Position numbers and translations under genes: made by a program
Assembly: GCF_900637025.1 (NCBI RefSeq)
Contig: NZ_LR134336.1
Span: forward strand, 636,001-700,000
Direction of reading: 5' to 3'
Source of the DNA: Streptococcus oralis ATCC 35037
GTDB lineage: Bacteria; Bacillota; Bacilli; Lactobacillales; Streptococcaceae
DNA length: 64,000 bases
Shown here: positions 18,295 to 26,648 of the stretch, one piece after another
How positions within the stretch are numbered: the stretch's first letter is position 1
Layout: each line of letters opens with the position of its first letter
The notes under the pieces: generated by a model
Database searches by the model: none
What the model saw: only the letters and a program-made list of their open reading frames with translations
What the model was told of the DNA's origin: nothing

Positions 18295-19226
18295 AGTGGG
18301 AAAAAATTCTAAGAAAAATAGAAAATCAAATTGAGGCAGGGATTTATCCCGGGGCCTCTTTTGCGTATTATAAGGATGGTGAATGGAAAGAGTCTTATCT
18401 AGGATTGAGTGATCCAGAAAGAGACTTGAAGACAGAAAGTGGTTTGGTTTATGATCTAGCCAGTGTGAGTAAGGTCGTGGGAGTGGGGACGGTTTTGACC
18501 TTCTTGTGGCAGCAGGGCACATTCGATATTGAGCGACCGGTAACGGATTTTTTACCGGAGTGTGATTATCCTGATATCACTATACGGCAGCTTCTGACCC
18601 ATGCCACAGACTTGGACCCCTTTATTCCCAATCGAGACAAGTTAAGGGCAGAGGAATTAAGAGAAGCCATGTTTCACCTCAACAGACGAAATCAGCCAGC
18701 CTTCCTATACTCGGACGTTCACTTTTTACTCTTGGGCTTTCTTTTGGAAAAAATCTTTAACCAAGACTTGGATCAGATTATAAAAAAACAAGTTTTGGAA
18801 CCATGGGGGATGAAGGAAACGATGTTTGGTCCTGTTGAGCAAGCTGTACCAACAGTGAGAGGGGTGGAGGCCGGAAACATTCACGATCCCAAAGCCCGTC
18901 TATTAGGGAAACACGCAGGAAGTGCTGGTTTGTTTTCGACTGTTAAGGATTTGCAGATCTTTCTGGAACATTATTTGAAAGATGATTTTGCAGCAGAATT
19001 GAGCCGAAATTTTTCTCCTTTAGATGATAAGGAGCGGTCTCTATCATGGAATCTGGAAGGAGCTTGGCTCGACCATACGGGCTATACTGGTACCTTTATC
19101 ATGTGGAATCGGGAGAAGCAGGAAGCGTCTATCTTTCTATCCAATCGAACGTATGAGAAGGATGAGCGTGCCCAGTGGATAGTCGATCGAAATCAAGTGA
19201 TGGAAATGATTCGTCAAGAGGAGTAG
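18291..19226 (+). CDS. Serine hydrolase, class C beta-lactamase / PBP-like
   Basis: 311 residues of the beta-lactamase class C superfamily. The catalytic SVSK (SxxK) is near residue 59, a YSD triad replaces the usual YxN near residue 143, and HTGYTGT near residue 261 stands for the KTG box. There is no signal peptide or membrane anchor, so an esterase or amidase acting in the cytosol is more likely than cell-wall work, and resistance should not be inferred. It overlaps cppA by four bases and is followed by the DMT permease after eight. Confidence 0.82.
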   Translation: MKWEKILRKIENQIEAGIYPGASFAYYKDGEWKESYLGLSDPERDLKTESGLVYDLASVSKVVGVGTVLTFLWQQGTFDIERPVTDFLPECDYPDITIRQLLTHATDLDPFIPNRDKLRAEELREAMFHLNRRNQPAFLYSDVHFLLLGFLLEKIFNQDLDQIIKKQVLEPWGMKETMFGPVEQAVPTVRGVEAGNIHDPKARLLGKHAGSAGLFSTVKDLQIFLEHYLKDDFAAELSRNFSPLDDKERSLSWNLEGAWLDHTGYTGTFIMWNREKQEASIFLSNRTYEKDERAQWIVDRNQVMEMIRQEE

Positions 19227-19234
19227 GAAGAAGT

Positions 19235-20140
19235 ATGTCAAAAACCGTAAAAGGAACTCTGTATACAGTAGTGGCAGGGATTGCTTGGGGCTTGTCTGGA
19301 ACCAGTGGCCAATACCTGATGGCACACGGGATTTCTGCTTTAGTCTTGACCAATTTGCGACTTATCATTGCAGGCTTGGCACTGGTGTTCTTATCCTATA
19401 CGACTGCAAAGGATAAACTCTATGCTTTTTTAAAAGACAGAAAAAGTCTGATATCTCTGTTGCTATTTGCAGTGTTCGGACTTTTCTTAAACCAGTTTGC
19501 CTATCTTTCTGCCATTCAGGAGACCAATGCTGGAACGGCAACGGTTCTCCAGTATGTATGTCCTGTTGGGATTTTGGTTTATACCTGTATGAAAGATAAG
19601 GTAGCACCGACTCTGGCTGAGATTATTTCGATTGGTTTAGCAATTGGAGGAACGTTTCTTATCGCGACGCATGGGAAACTTGACCAGTTGTCTGTCACAC
19701 CTGCTGGACTTTTCTGGGGCCTCTTTTCAGCCTTGACCTATGCTCTCTATATTATCCTTCCCATCGTTTTGATTAAGAAGTGGGGCAGTATTTTGGTGAT
19801 TGGTGTCGGGATGGTTATTTCTGGTGTAGTGGCTATTCCCTTCACAGGAGTCTTACAGGCCAGCATACCAACCAGCTTAGATTTTCTCTTTGCATTTGCT
19901 GGGATTATCATCATCGGAACGGTCTTTGCCTATACAGCTTTCCTAAAGGGAGCTAGTCTGATAGGCCCTGTTAAGTCTAGTTTATTGGCTTCCATAGAAC
20001 CAATTTCTGCGGTTTTCTTTGCCTTTCTGATTATGAAGGAACAGTTTTATGCGATTGATTTTGTCGGTATGGCTATGATTTTACTAGCCGTGACCATTAT
20101 TTCATTGAAAGATTTACTGTTGGAAATAAAGAGTAAGTAA
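19235..20140 (+). CDS. EamA-family drug/metabolite transporter (DMT)
   Basis: 301-residue integral membrane protein with about ten helices in two EamA repeats (GTLYTVVAGIAWGLSGT at the start, then a second repeat from TPAGLFWGLFSALTYALY near residue 157). The DMT superfamily moves small organic solutes; substrate unknown. It resembles the choline transporter LicB only at the superfamily level and is not in a lic cluster. ATG 19235 follows AGGAAG; the upstream in-frame start at 19175 would overlap the previous gene by 50 bases. Confidence 0.85.
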   Translation: MSKTVKGTLYTVVAGIAWGLSGTSGQYLMAHGISALVLTNLRLIIAGLALVFLSYTTAKDKLYAFLKDRKSLISLLLFAVFGLFLNQFAYLSAIQETNAGTATVLQYVCPVGILVYTCMKDKVAPTLAEIISIGLAIGGTFLIATHGKLDQLSVTPAGLFWGLFSALTYALYIILPIVLIKKWGSILVIGVGMVISGVVAIPFTGVLQASIPTSLDFLFAFAGIIIIGTVFAYTAFLKGASLIGPVKSSLLASIEPISAVFFAFLIMKEQFYAIDFVGMAMILLAVTIISLKDLLLEIKSK

Positions 20141-20142
20141 TT

Positions 20143-20170
20143 AAAAAATCCACTCAATCGAGTGGATTTT
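20143..20170. terminator. Bidirectional terminator between the DMT gene and pyrP
   Basis: AAAATCCACTC / GAGTGGATTTT inverted repeat with A and T tracts on both sides, shared by converging genes. Confidence 0.8.
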
Positions 20171-20184
20171 GTGTGTAGAGATGA

Positions 20185-21468
20185 TTAGTCTTTATTTTCG
20201 TGTGGCAAAATCAAGTTCAGGATGATTCCTGTCATGGCTGATAAAGCAGTACCTGAAAGCGTAACTGGCCCAAGTTTGAGGATGGCTCCACCGAGTCCAA
20301 GTACCAACATGGCACTTGCGATGATGAGGTTACGCATTTGACTGAAGTCAACGCGCTCTTTAATCAAAACTTTTAGACCGTTGCTGGCGATAACTCCGTA
20401 GAGAAGGATGGACATGCCACCAAGCACAGCATTTGGAATGGTTGAAATCAAGGCAGTGAATTTACCTAGGAAGCTAAGAGCAATGGCGATGAAGGCCGCG
20501 TTACGGATAACAGAGACAGAAGCGATACGAGTCATCCCGATAACTCCTGTATTTTCTCCGTAAGTCGTATTAGCTGGTCCACCTAGGAAAGCAGATACAG
20601 ATGTCGCGATACCGTCACCGAGAAGCGTACGGTGAAGTCCTGGTTCTTTTAGGAATTGACGGCCACAGATTTGGCTTAAAACTGTGTGGTCTCCGATGTG
20701 TTCTGAAATGGTTACAATAGCGATTGGTAAGATGGCGATTGTTTCAGGACCGAAGTACAAGTTGTACTCTTTAAAGGCTCCACCTGTACTAAATGGCAAG
20801 TAGAAACCAGGAATTTCAAACCAATTGGCTTGAAGGACTGGGGTAAAGTCAACCAAACCAAGCATCATAGCGAAGATGTACCCACCGATGATGGCAAAGA
20901 GGAAAGGAATGATACGAAGGAAACCTTTTCCTTTTGTATTGATAAAGGCGGCAATCAAGAATGTAACAACGGCTACAAGGGCGTTTTTCCAGTTTCCGTC
21001 TGCTACAAGTCCAGCATTCGTTACAGCAGAACCAGCAAGACCAAGACCGATAACGATAATCATAGGTCCGATAATGATTGGGGGCAAGAGTTTGTCAATC
21101 CATTTCGTACCTGCAAAACGAACACTTGCTGCTACAAGAACATAAACTAAACCAGTCAGGATAACTCCAGTTTGAGCAGCAGATACATCGCCCCCCATTT
21201 CTTTCATGGCTAGAGACATAGCCGTGATAAAGGCGAATGAAGAACCTAGGTAAACTGGAACCTTAAAACCAGTAGAAATCATGTAGATAAGTGTTCCAAT
21301 ACCGGAAGCAAAGAGAGCAACCGACACGGGCATTCCCAAAATTAAGGGAACGAGAATGGTTGCACCAAACATGGCAAATACGTGCTGGAAGCTGAGAAGA
21401 ATACCTTTACCAGCAGAAGGACGTTGATCAACGTCTAGTAACAAGTCAACAGTTGATTCCTGTTTCAT
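20185..21468 (-). CDS. pyrP: Uracil permease (NCS2 family)
   Basis: 427-residue membrane transporter of the nucleobase-cation symporter 2 family, about 12-14 helices, with QHVFAMFGATILVPL near the N-terminus and the NCS2 signature region around GLAGSAV. The uracil specificity is inferred from its PyrR-type attenuator: a PyrR box (21586-21603) and a terminator (21491-21525) lie in the leader, so expression should fall when UMP/UTP is plentiful. ATG at 21468 was taken, with GAGG upstream; an earlier in-frame start at 21504 lies inside the terminator hairpin. Confidence 0.9.
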   Translation of the reverse strand: MKQESTVDLLLDVDQRPSAGKGILLSFQHVFAMFGATILVPLILGMPVSVALFASGIGTLIYMISTGFKVPVYLGSSFAFITAMSLAMKEMGGDVSAAQTGVILTGLVYVLVAASVRFAGTKWIDKLLPPIIIGPMIIVIGLGLAGSAVTNAGLVADGNWKNALVAVVTFLIAAFINTKGKGFLRIIPFLFAIIGGYIFAMMLGLVDFTPVLQANWFEIPGFYLPFSTGGAFKEYNLYFGPETIAILPIAIVTISEHIGDHTVLSQICGRQFLKEPGLHRTLLGDGIATSVSAFLGGPANTTYGENTGVIGMTRIASVSVIRNAAFIAIALSFLGKFTALISTIPNAVLGGMSILLYGVIASNGLKVLIKERVDFSQMRNLIIASAMLVLGLGGAILKLGPVTLSGTALSAMTGIILNLILPHENKD

Positions 21469-21490
21469 AAAAACCTCACTTTTGGGCACC

Positions 21491-21525
21491 AAAAAAGAGC
21501 CCATTATTTTGCAGCAATAGGCCCT
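21491..21525 (-). terminator. Attenuator terminator of the pyrP leader
   Basis: On the minus strand AGGGCCTATT pairs with AATGGGCTCT (two wobble pairs), loop of ten, then six T; it ends about 20 bases before the pyrP start. Confidence 0.8.
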
Positions 21526-21585
21526 CAGAGTAAGACTTTTTAAAAAATAGCTATCTTTTAAAAATTTATATAAATCTGCGCCTTC

Positions 21586-21603
21586 GTCACCTCACAGGAT
21601 GAC
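21586..21603 (-). promoter_or_regulatory. PyrR-binding hairpin of the pyrP leader
   Basis: On the minus strand GTCA-TCCTGTGAGG-TGAC: a short stem closing the conserved PyrR loop TCCnGTGAGG. The same loop with a different, still paired stem (CCTG/CAGG) lies before pyrR at 27901. PyrR-UMP bound here should favour the downstream terminator. Confidence 0.85.
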
Positions 21604-21625
21604 ATTAAAAACCTTTGCTTGTGAT

Positions 21626-21654
21626 AGTATAGCAGAAAAAAATGATTTTGTAAA
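21626..21654 (-). promoter_or_regulatory. pyrP promoter
   Basis: Minus strand TTTACA (21654-21649), 17-base spacer, TATACT (21631-21626). The -35 box lies inside the first unit of the 50-bp tandem repeat array. Confidence 0.7.
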
Positions 21655-21912
21655 TCATTTTTTCCCGAGCTCGGAAATGCGAGAGCGAGGTCCGTTTTGT
21701 AAACGAATTTTTCCCGAGCCTAGAAATGCGAAAGCGAGGTTTGATTTTGTAAATCATTTTTTCCCGAGCCCGGAAATGCGAGAGCGAGGTATGATTTTGT
21801 AAATCATTTTTTCCCGAGCCCGGAAATGCGAGAGCGAGGTATGATTTTGTAAATCATTTTTTTCCCGAGCCTAGAAATGTGAGAGCGAAGTTGATTTTGT
21901 AAATGGTTTTCT
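21644..21912. repeat. 50-bp tandem repeat array, about 5.5-6 units
   Basis: Units begin at 21644, 21694, 21743, 21793, 21843 and 21893. Each has a short inverted repeat GATTT-TGT-AAATC (CGTTT-TGT-AAACG in unit 2, a paired change), a T run, and CCGAGC...GCGAGG. Units 3-5 are nearly identical, the outer ones have diverged. There are no unique spacers, so it is not CRISPR. It fills the gap between pyrP and rsmG, and no convincing gene lies in it. Confidence 0.9.
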
Positions 21913-21939
21913 GAACTTTAAACAAGGGTGCACCATTGT

Positions 21940-22653
21940 TTAAAGCGGGCGTTTATTGGGCATGCCAGCCTTTCTTGGGTACTTGTTAGGCGTCTCCTTT
22001 TTCTTTTTGACCACAGTGATGTAGCGCGGATCTCCATTTGGTAGAGCGTAGCTGAGATTGTCTTCGACCTTGCTGAAGAGGAGGTTGAGAGCGTTCTTGG
22101 CTTCTAGCAATTCCTCAGGAGCATTGCTGGCCTTGAGTGCCAATAGTTTTCCGCCGACTTTAAGATAGGGAATAGTCAGCTCAGACAAAACCTGCATGCG
22201 GGCAACCGCACGAGCCGTCACCACATCAAATTGGGCACGGAAGTTCTTGTCTTGGGCAAAGTCTTCTGCCCGTCCATGGTAGAAGTGAACACCTTCCAAA
22301 TCCAGCTCTTGAGCCAAAAGCTGAAGGAAGTTGATGCGCTTATTGAGCGAATCAATGATGGTCACATCTAACTGAGGATAGAGGATTTTCATGGGTAGAC
22401 TAGGAAATCCTGCCCCCGCTCCGATATCAAGAAGTTTGATAGTTTCATTTGAAATCAAGCCTTGCAGAATAGGTGCAATCGAATCATAAAAATGTTTGAG
22501 ATAAACTTCCTCTTTATCTGTAATAGCGGTCAGGTTAATCTTTTCATTCCACTCGACCAAGAGTTCAAAATACCGTTCAAATTGGTTCTTTTGCTGGTCC
22601 GAAAGTGGAAGATTATGCTCAGCTAGTAGGCTGTAAAATGTTTCTGGTTTCAT
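21940..22653 (-). CDS. rsmG: 16S rRNA (guanine527-N7) methyltransferase
   Basis: SAM-dependent enzyme that methylates G527 in the 530 loop of 16S rRNA; in other bacteria its loss gives low-level streptomycin resistance. The 237-residue Rossmann protein shows the SAM-binding [17 protein letters not shown] near residue 70 and the family block VTARAVARM near residue 150. ATG 22653 ([10 protein letters not shown]) with AAGGAAAC upstream was preferred to an earlier in-frame start. It is divergent from lemA and reads toward the 50-bp repeat array. Confidence 0.93.
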   Translation of the reverse strand: MKPETFYSLLAEHNLPLSDQQKNQFERYFELLVEWNEKINLTAITDKEEVYLKHFYDSIAPILQGLISNETIKLLDIGAGAGFPSLPMKILYPQLDVTIIDSLNKRINFLQLLAQELDLEGVHFYHGRAEDFAQDKNFRAQFDVVTARAVARMQVLSELTIPYLKVGGKLLALKASNAPEELLEAKNALNLLFSKVEDNLSYALPNGDPRYITVVKKKKETPNKYPRKAGMPNKRPL

Positions 22654-22746
22654 AGTAGTTTCCTTCTCTAGTATCATCTTATTTTACCATATTCGTTAAA
22701 ATTTTGATATACTGGTAGTAATCTAAAAGCAGAAAGGAATAAGATT

Positions 22747-23307
22747 ATGACTTGGATTATTCTTGGAGTTTTGGCTCTGATTGTTATTTTTGTGATTGTT
22801 AGCTATAACGGTTTGGTTAAAAATCGTATGCAGACCAAGGAGGCTTGGAGCCAGATAGATGTTCAGTTGAAGCGTCGTAATGATCTCCTCCCAAACTTGA
22901 TTGAAACAGTCAAAGGCTATGCGAAATATGAAGGTTCTACCTTGGAAAAAGTGACAGAACTTCGTAGACAAGTAGCCGCAGCAACTTCACCGGCAGAAGC
23001 TATGAAGGCCAGTGATGCCCTTACCCGCCAGATTTCTGGTATCTTTGCAGTAGCAGAGAATTACCCAGACTTGAAAGCTAGTGCTAATTTTATCAAATTG
23101 CAAGAAGAGTTGACCAATACAGAAAATAAAATTTCATATTCACGCCAACTCTACAACAGTGTTGTCAGCAACTACAATGTAAAACTTGAAAGCTTCCCAA
23201 GTAACATCATCGCAGGGCTATTTGGCTTTAAAGCTGCAGACTTCCTTCAAACACCTGAAGAGGAAAAGGCAGTTCCTAAAGTTGACTTTAGCGGTTTAGG
23301 TGACTAA
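22747..23307 (+). CDS. lemA: LemA family protein
   Basis: 186 residues with a single N-terminal membrane segment (about 3-22, [15 protein letters not shown]) and a long helical extracytoplasmic bundle with the family sequence [21 protein letters not shown]. Its precise function is unknown, although LemA genes regularly pair with the protease gene htpX. Here htpX starts one base after the lemA stop, suggesting a shared membrane quality-control role. A TATACT box lies about 37 bases upstream of the start. Confidence 0.9.
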   Translation: MTWIILGVLALIVIFVIVSYNGLVKNRMQTKEAWSQIDVQLKRRNDLLPNLIETVKGYAKYEGSTLEKVTELRRQVAAATSPAEAMKASDALTRQISGIFAVAENYPDLKASANFIKLQEELTNTENKISYSRQLYNSVVSNYNVKLESFPSNIIAGLFGFKAADFLQTPEEEKAVPKVDFSGLGD

Positions 23308-23308
23308 G

Positions 23309-24208
23309 ATGTTGTTTGATCAAATTGCGAGCAATAAACGAAAAACTTGGATTTTGTTGCTGGTTTTCTTCCTACTCTTGGCCTTGGTTGGTTATGCGGT
23401 TGGCTATCTCTTCATGCGCTCAGGTCTTGGGGGCATGATTATTGCCTTGATTATCGGCCTTATCTACGCTCTGACCATGATCTTTCAATCGACAGAGATT
23501 GTCATGTCTATGAATGGGGCGCGTGAGGTTGATGAGCAAACAGCCCCAGACCTCTACCATGTAGTAGAAGATATGGCCATGGTCGCTCAGATTCCCATGC
23601 CGCGTGTTTTCATTATTGAGGATTCTTCTTTAAATGCCTTTGCAACAGGTTCAAACCCGCAGAATGCAGCTGTCGCAGCCACTTCGGGCCTTCTGGCTAT
23701 CATGAATCGCGAGGAACTGGAAGCTGTTATGGGGCATGAGGTCAGTCATATCCGAAACTACGATATCCGTATTTCGACCATTGCTGTTGCCCTTGCCAGT
23801 GCCATTACCCTTCTGTCTAGTATGGCAGGACGGATGATGTGGTGGGGTGGCGCGGGTCGCAGACGGAGCGATAATGATCGTGATGGAAATGGTCTAGAGA
23901 TTATCATGCTTATCATCTCTCTCTTAGCCATTGTTCTAGCACCTCTCGCAGCAACCTTGGTGCAACTGGCTATTTCCCGTCAGAGGGAATTTCTGGCGGA
24001 TGCATCTAGTGTAGAGCTGACTCGCAATCCTCAAGGGATGATCAATGCCTTGCGTAAATTGGACAATAGCGAGCCGATGCATCACCATGTTGACGATGCC
24101 AGCAGCGCTCTTTATATTAATGATCCCAAGAAAGGTGGGGGACTACAAAAACTCTTTTATACCCACCCACCCATCTCAGAACGAATCGAACGCTTGAAAC
24201 ACATGTAA
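23309..24208 (+). CDS. htpX: Membrane zinc metalloprotease HtpX
   Basis: 299-residue M48-family protease that degrades damaged membrane proteins. Two N-terminal membrane helices (about 15-55) precede the zinc site HEVSH (HExxH) near residue 140; two more helices follow, and the third ligand is the Glu in [13 protein letters not shown] near residue 220. ATG 23309 ([14 protein letters not shown]) follows the lemA stop with one base between, so translation is coupled. Confidence 0.94.
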   Translation: MLFDQIASNKRKTWILLLVFFLLLALVGYAVGYLFMRSGLGGMIIALIIGLIYALTMIFQSTEIVMSMNGAREVDEQTAPDLYHVVEDMAMVAQIPMPRVFIIEDSSLNAFATGSNPQNAAVAATSGLLAIMNREELEAVMGHEVSHIRNYDIRISTIAVALASAITLLSSMAGRMMWWGGAGRRRSDNDRDGNGLEIIMLIISLLAIVLAPLAATLVQLAISRQREFLADASSVELTRNPQGMINALRKLDNSEPMHHHVDDASSALYINDPKKGGGLQKLFYTHPPISERIERLKHM

Positions 24209-24240
24209 AAAAATCCAGAGAAGTCTCTCTGGATTTTTGC
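24209..24240. terminator. Bidirectional terminator between htpX and the ABC-F gene
   Basis: AAAAATCCAGAGA / TCTCTGGATTTTT inverted repeat with A and T tracts; the genes converge here. Confidence 0.85.
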
Positions 24241-24252
24241 TATGTTCAACAT

Positions 24253-25779
24253 TTATAAATCTTGTAAATCAACTACTTCTAATCCTTTTTCTGTCAAATG
24301 ATAGATACTCGTACAGACCTCTTTTAAGAAGCGTCTGTCATGCGAAACAGTGATCAGACCGCCGGGATAGGAGGTAAAGAGTTTTCTGATTTCAGGTTGA
24401 GAAGTGGGAGAAAAATTTCGTGTAGGCTCATCCAGAAGGAGAAAGTTTGGTTTGCGCAACACTAAATCCAAAAGTAGGAGTTTACCTTGTTGCCCGCCAG
24501 ATAGGGAGCGGATTTGGTGGTGCATCTCTGGATAGCTGAAATTGAGACTGGCTAGGTGAGATTGGATTTTCTGTAGTTCTTCTTTTTGTCCAGTGTGGCT
24601 GAGGTAGGCTACTGGAGATAAATCCAATTGCAGTTTTTTATGGTAATCTTGTGGCATAAAACCAAGCGAAATCTCTCTTTTGGCGCTGAGCAGCTGTTGC
24701 AACTTGGCTAACAGAGTTGATTTTCCAACACCATTTGGCCCGATGATACCGATTTTATCTTGGCCACGGACCGTTAGTCGTAACTCCTGAGCTAAAATAC
24801 GCTCGCCAATGGACAAATTTTCTTTTTCCAGTTGGATTAAGACTTTAGAAGCTGGTAATGGTTGGATATCTGAGAAGAAAAGTTGGATTTGTTCCTCTTC
24901 AAGTGGCTTTTGTATCATGGACTGAGCTTCCTTTTCAAAGCGTTTTTCTTGAGAGAGAACAGTTTTCATCTTTTTAGCCAATAGGCGACCGGCAGTACTG
25001 TCTTTGGTAGCTCGAAGTGCAGTTTCTACATTTTGCTTGACTCGGCGATGCTTTTCCATGGTTTTGTCATAGGCTCTCTGGTCGTTAGCAGCTTGCTGGC
25101 TTTGTCTTGCAAAATTAGCCTTTCTCTGCTCACTATAGCGATCATAGTCTAAATGCTCGACTAGCGTTTCCGCTTCTTTCCGATGCTTGACTAATCGCAA
25201 GTGGACAATAGTATCAGCCGTTTGAGAGAGAAAGTCTTCATCATGGGAAATGAAAATAACAGTTTGCCTAGTCTTTCGAATCTGACCTTTTAGCCAATCA
25301 ACCGTCTCAAGGTCTAGGTCATTTGAAGGTTCATCTAAAAATAGAATCTCAAAAGGTTTTGCTAACTCGTGACTGAGCTGAATTTTCAAAGCTTCGCCCC
25401 CCGAGAGGCTACCAATTTCTTGGTCGCTAGCAAAACGGTCGCTATCAAAGTGCAACTCCTCAGCCAAGCGATAGAGAATACTGTAGTCTAAATCAGCGGA
25501 ATCTAAAAAGAAGTAATCGTGTAGAGTTCTATTTTTTAGCTCCTCAGGTAACTTTTGAGGAATGTAGGCCAGTGACTGAAGGTCAGACTGGATGTCGCCC
25601 TTGATAGTGAAATCAGGCAATGCTTCCCCCATTAAAGCTCGCAGCAAAGTTGATTTACCATTTCCTTCTTCACCAATAATAGCAACCTTTTCCCCGTCTT
25701 GGATAGTCATGCTTAAGTCAGATACAAGGTCTCGCAGATCTTTGTTTTGCGTGATAGTTAGATGATTGATTTTTATCAT
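24253..25779 (-). CDS. ABC-F family ATPase, likely ribosome-protection type
   Basis: 508-residue soluble protein with two ABC domains and no membrane domain. Domain 1 has Walker A GEEGNGKST, signature LSGGE and Walker B ILFLDEPSNDLD; domain 2 has GPNGVGKST, LSGGQ and LLLDEPTRNFSP. A charged linker of about 80 residues (about 220-320), the part that reaches the peptidyl transferase centre in this family, joins them. DEPTRNFSP is typical of the Vga/Lsa/Lmo0919-like branch, many of which protect against lincosamides, streptogramins and pleuromutilins. The attenuated leader supports antibiotic induction. Resistance is inferred. Start is ATG 25779; an earlier in-frame start sits in the leader. Confidence 0.85.
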   Translation of the reverse strand: MIKINHLTITQNKDLRDLVSDLSMTIQDGEKVAIIGEEGNGKSTLLRALMGEALPDFTIKGDIQSDLQSLAYIPQKLPEELKNRTLHDYFFLDSADLDYSILYRLAEELHFDSDRFASDQEIGSLSGGEALKIQLSHELAKPFEILFLDEPSNDLDLETVDWLKGQIRKTRQTVIFISHDEDFLSQTADTIVHLRLVKHRKEAETLVEHLDYDRYSEQRKANFARQSQQAANDQRAYDKTMEKHRRVKQNVETALRATKDSTAGRLLAKKMKTVLSQEKRFEKEAQSMIQKPLEEEQIQLFFSDIQPLPASKVLIQLEKENLSIGERILAQELRLTVRGQDKIGIIGPNGVGKSTLLAKLQQLLSAKREISLGFMPQDYHKKLQLDLSPVAYLSHTGQKEELQKIQSHLASLNFSYPEMHHQIRSLSGGQQGKLLLLDLVLRKPNFLLLDEPTRNFSPTSQPEIRKLFTSYPGGLITVSHDRRFLKEVCTSIYHLTEKGLEVVDLQDL

Positions 25780-25815
25780 ATTGTCGCCCTTTCTAGAATG
25801 TCCATAGTGCATAAC

Positions 25816-25842
25816 AAAAAGCTCTACTTTATCTAGTAGAGC
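25816..25842 (-). terminator. Attenuator terminator before the ABC-F gene
   Basis: Minus-strand GCTCTACT (25842-25835), loop, AGTAGAGC (25828-25821), then TTTTTG. It stands 37 bases before the ABC-F start and would end transcription in the leader unless refolded. Confidence 0.8.
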
Positions 25843-26056
25843 CCAAAGTCACTGTAAAAAAATGCCATTATCCATGTCAAAAATCCCATCAATCTAGGTC
25901 AGTCTAACCCTATCCAAGTCAAGAGGAGCAGATGGTTAGCTTTCTAGTTTTTTGGATTTTCAAAGAGGATAAAGTACTAGAAAATCTAGTACAAAAAGAG
26001 CATGCAAAAAGAGACAAAAACAAGATCTACTAAATAAAGTTCTTTATTTGATAGAC
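25843..26056 (-). promoter_or_regulatory. Structured leader RNA of the ABC-F gene
   Basis: About 215 bases between the leader ORF and the terminator. The minus strand has an imperfect hairpin right after the leader ORF (AAGTCTATCAAATAAAG with CTTTATTTAGTAGATCTT) and a perfect 8-bp hairpin GTACTAGA/TCTAGTAC. CTAGTA and TCTAGT segments recur in the terminator arm, so alternative pairings are available. Confidence 0.6.
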
Positions 26057-26068
26057 TTAGTTGTTCAT
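26057..26068 (-). CDS. Three-codon leader ORF (MNN) of the ABC-F attenuator
   Basis: Minus-strand ATG-AAC-AAC-TAA with a strong Shine-Dalgarno GGAGGT (26083-26078) at a nine-base spacing. It lies about 25 bases after the expected transcription start and immediately before the first leader hairpin. Very short ORFs in ABC-F leaders act as ribosome-stalling sensors of antibiotic. Translation here is inferred from position and ribosome site only. Confidence 0.55.
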   Translation of the reverse strand: MNN

Positions 26069-26099
26069 GTCTTCCTTACCTCCGAGTATTAGTACCTCT

Positions 26100-26128
26100 A
26101 TCCTATACCTTTAAGAAAATTTTGTCAA
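26100..26128 (-). promoter_or_regulatory. ABC-F gene promoter
   Basis: Minus strand TTGACA (26128-26123), 17-base spacer, TAGGAT (26105-26100). It produces a leader of about 315 bases. Confidence 0.75.
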
Positions 26129-26151
26129 TAGAAAATCCAAAATTCTAAACT

Positions 26152-26481
26152 CTAAAATCCAAAAACAGGTCCATAAAGAGTCAGTACGTGTTTGACGTGC
26201 TCGTAATGGAACTTGTCATAGTTGCGCCAAGCGGTGCGTGCTGGGTCGTTTAGTTTTAGGCTACCTAGTCCAATAAGTAGACTGGTACGTTGGTAAAATT
26301 TCTCAAGGTCGATTAAGATACTATTGTCAAGCTTTTCCGCTTTTTTAAGTTCCTTAAGAGTGCTGTTCAGCAGTTCTTGTAGACGGAAATCATCGGCTGT
26401 ACCTTGTTTGCAATTTTGGAAACTTTGATTTAACTCGGAAAGCAGTTGGTAAGCTTCAGTGATGAGTGCTTTGTCTTCCAT
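26152..26481 (-). CDS. Hypothetical small helical protein
   Basis: 109 residues, predicted almost all alpha-helical (EAYQLLSELNQSFQNC, LLNSTLKELKKAEKL), no signal peptide or membrane segment. Size and helical-bundle character recall bacteriocin immunity proteins, but I see no diagnostic motif and do not assign it. AAGGAGG nine bases before the ATG and a TATACT box about 36 bases before it support a real gene. Its stop is 24 bases before the ABC-F promoter, and no terminator is evident between them, so read-through into the ABC-F leader is possible. Confidence 0.65.
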   Translation of the reverse strand: MEDKALITEAYQLLSELNQSFQNCKQGTADDFRLQELLNSTLKELKKAEKLDNSILIDLEKFYQRTSLLIGLGSLKLNDPARTAWRNYDKFHYEHVKHVLTLYGPVFGF

Positions 26482-26648
26482 ATGAGCATCCTCCTTGCTC
26501 TGATGTATTCTTGCCTATAGTATAGCACTAAACAGAAAATATGTCATAGTAAATATGTTAAAAATGAGATTTTAATATCAAAGTTTGGGAGGCTGACTTA
26601 TAGCCTTTTCATGGTATAATCAAGTGAGTACATCTTTATGGAGGAAAT

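Noticed and set aside
18291..19226. Beta-lactam resistance gene
   Set aside because: Although it has the class C fold, it lacks a signal peptide and has altered YxN and KTG boxes, so a general serine hydrolase is more likely.
19235..20140. LicB choline transporter
   Set aside because: Only superfamily-level likeness and no licA, licC or licD gene nearby.
21599..21802. Open frame of 67 codons across the 50-bp repeats (repeating DFVNHFFP-like segment)
   Set aside because: It only translates the tandem array. It begins inside the pyrP promoter/PyrR region on the opposite strand, and period 50 is not a multiple of three, so the frame rotates.
21644..21912. CRISPR array
   Set aside because: Units are contiguous with no unique spacers, and no cas gene is present.
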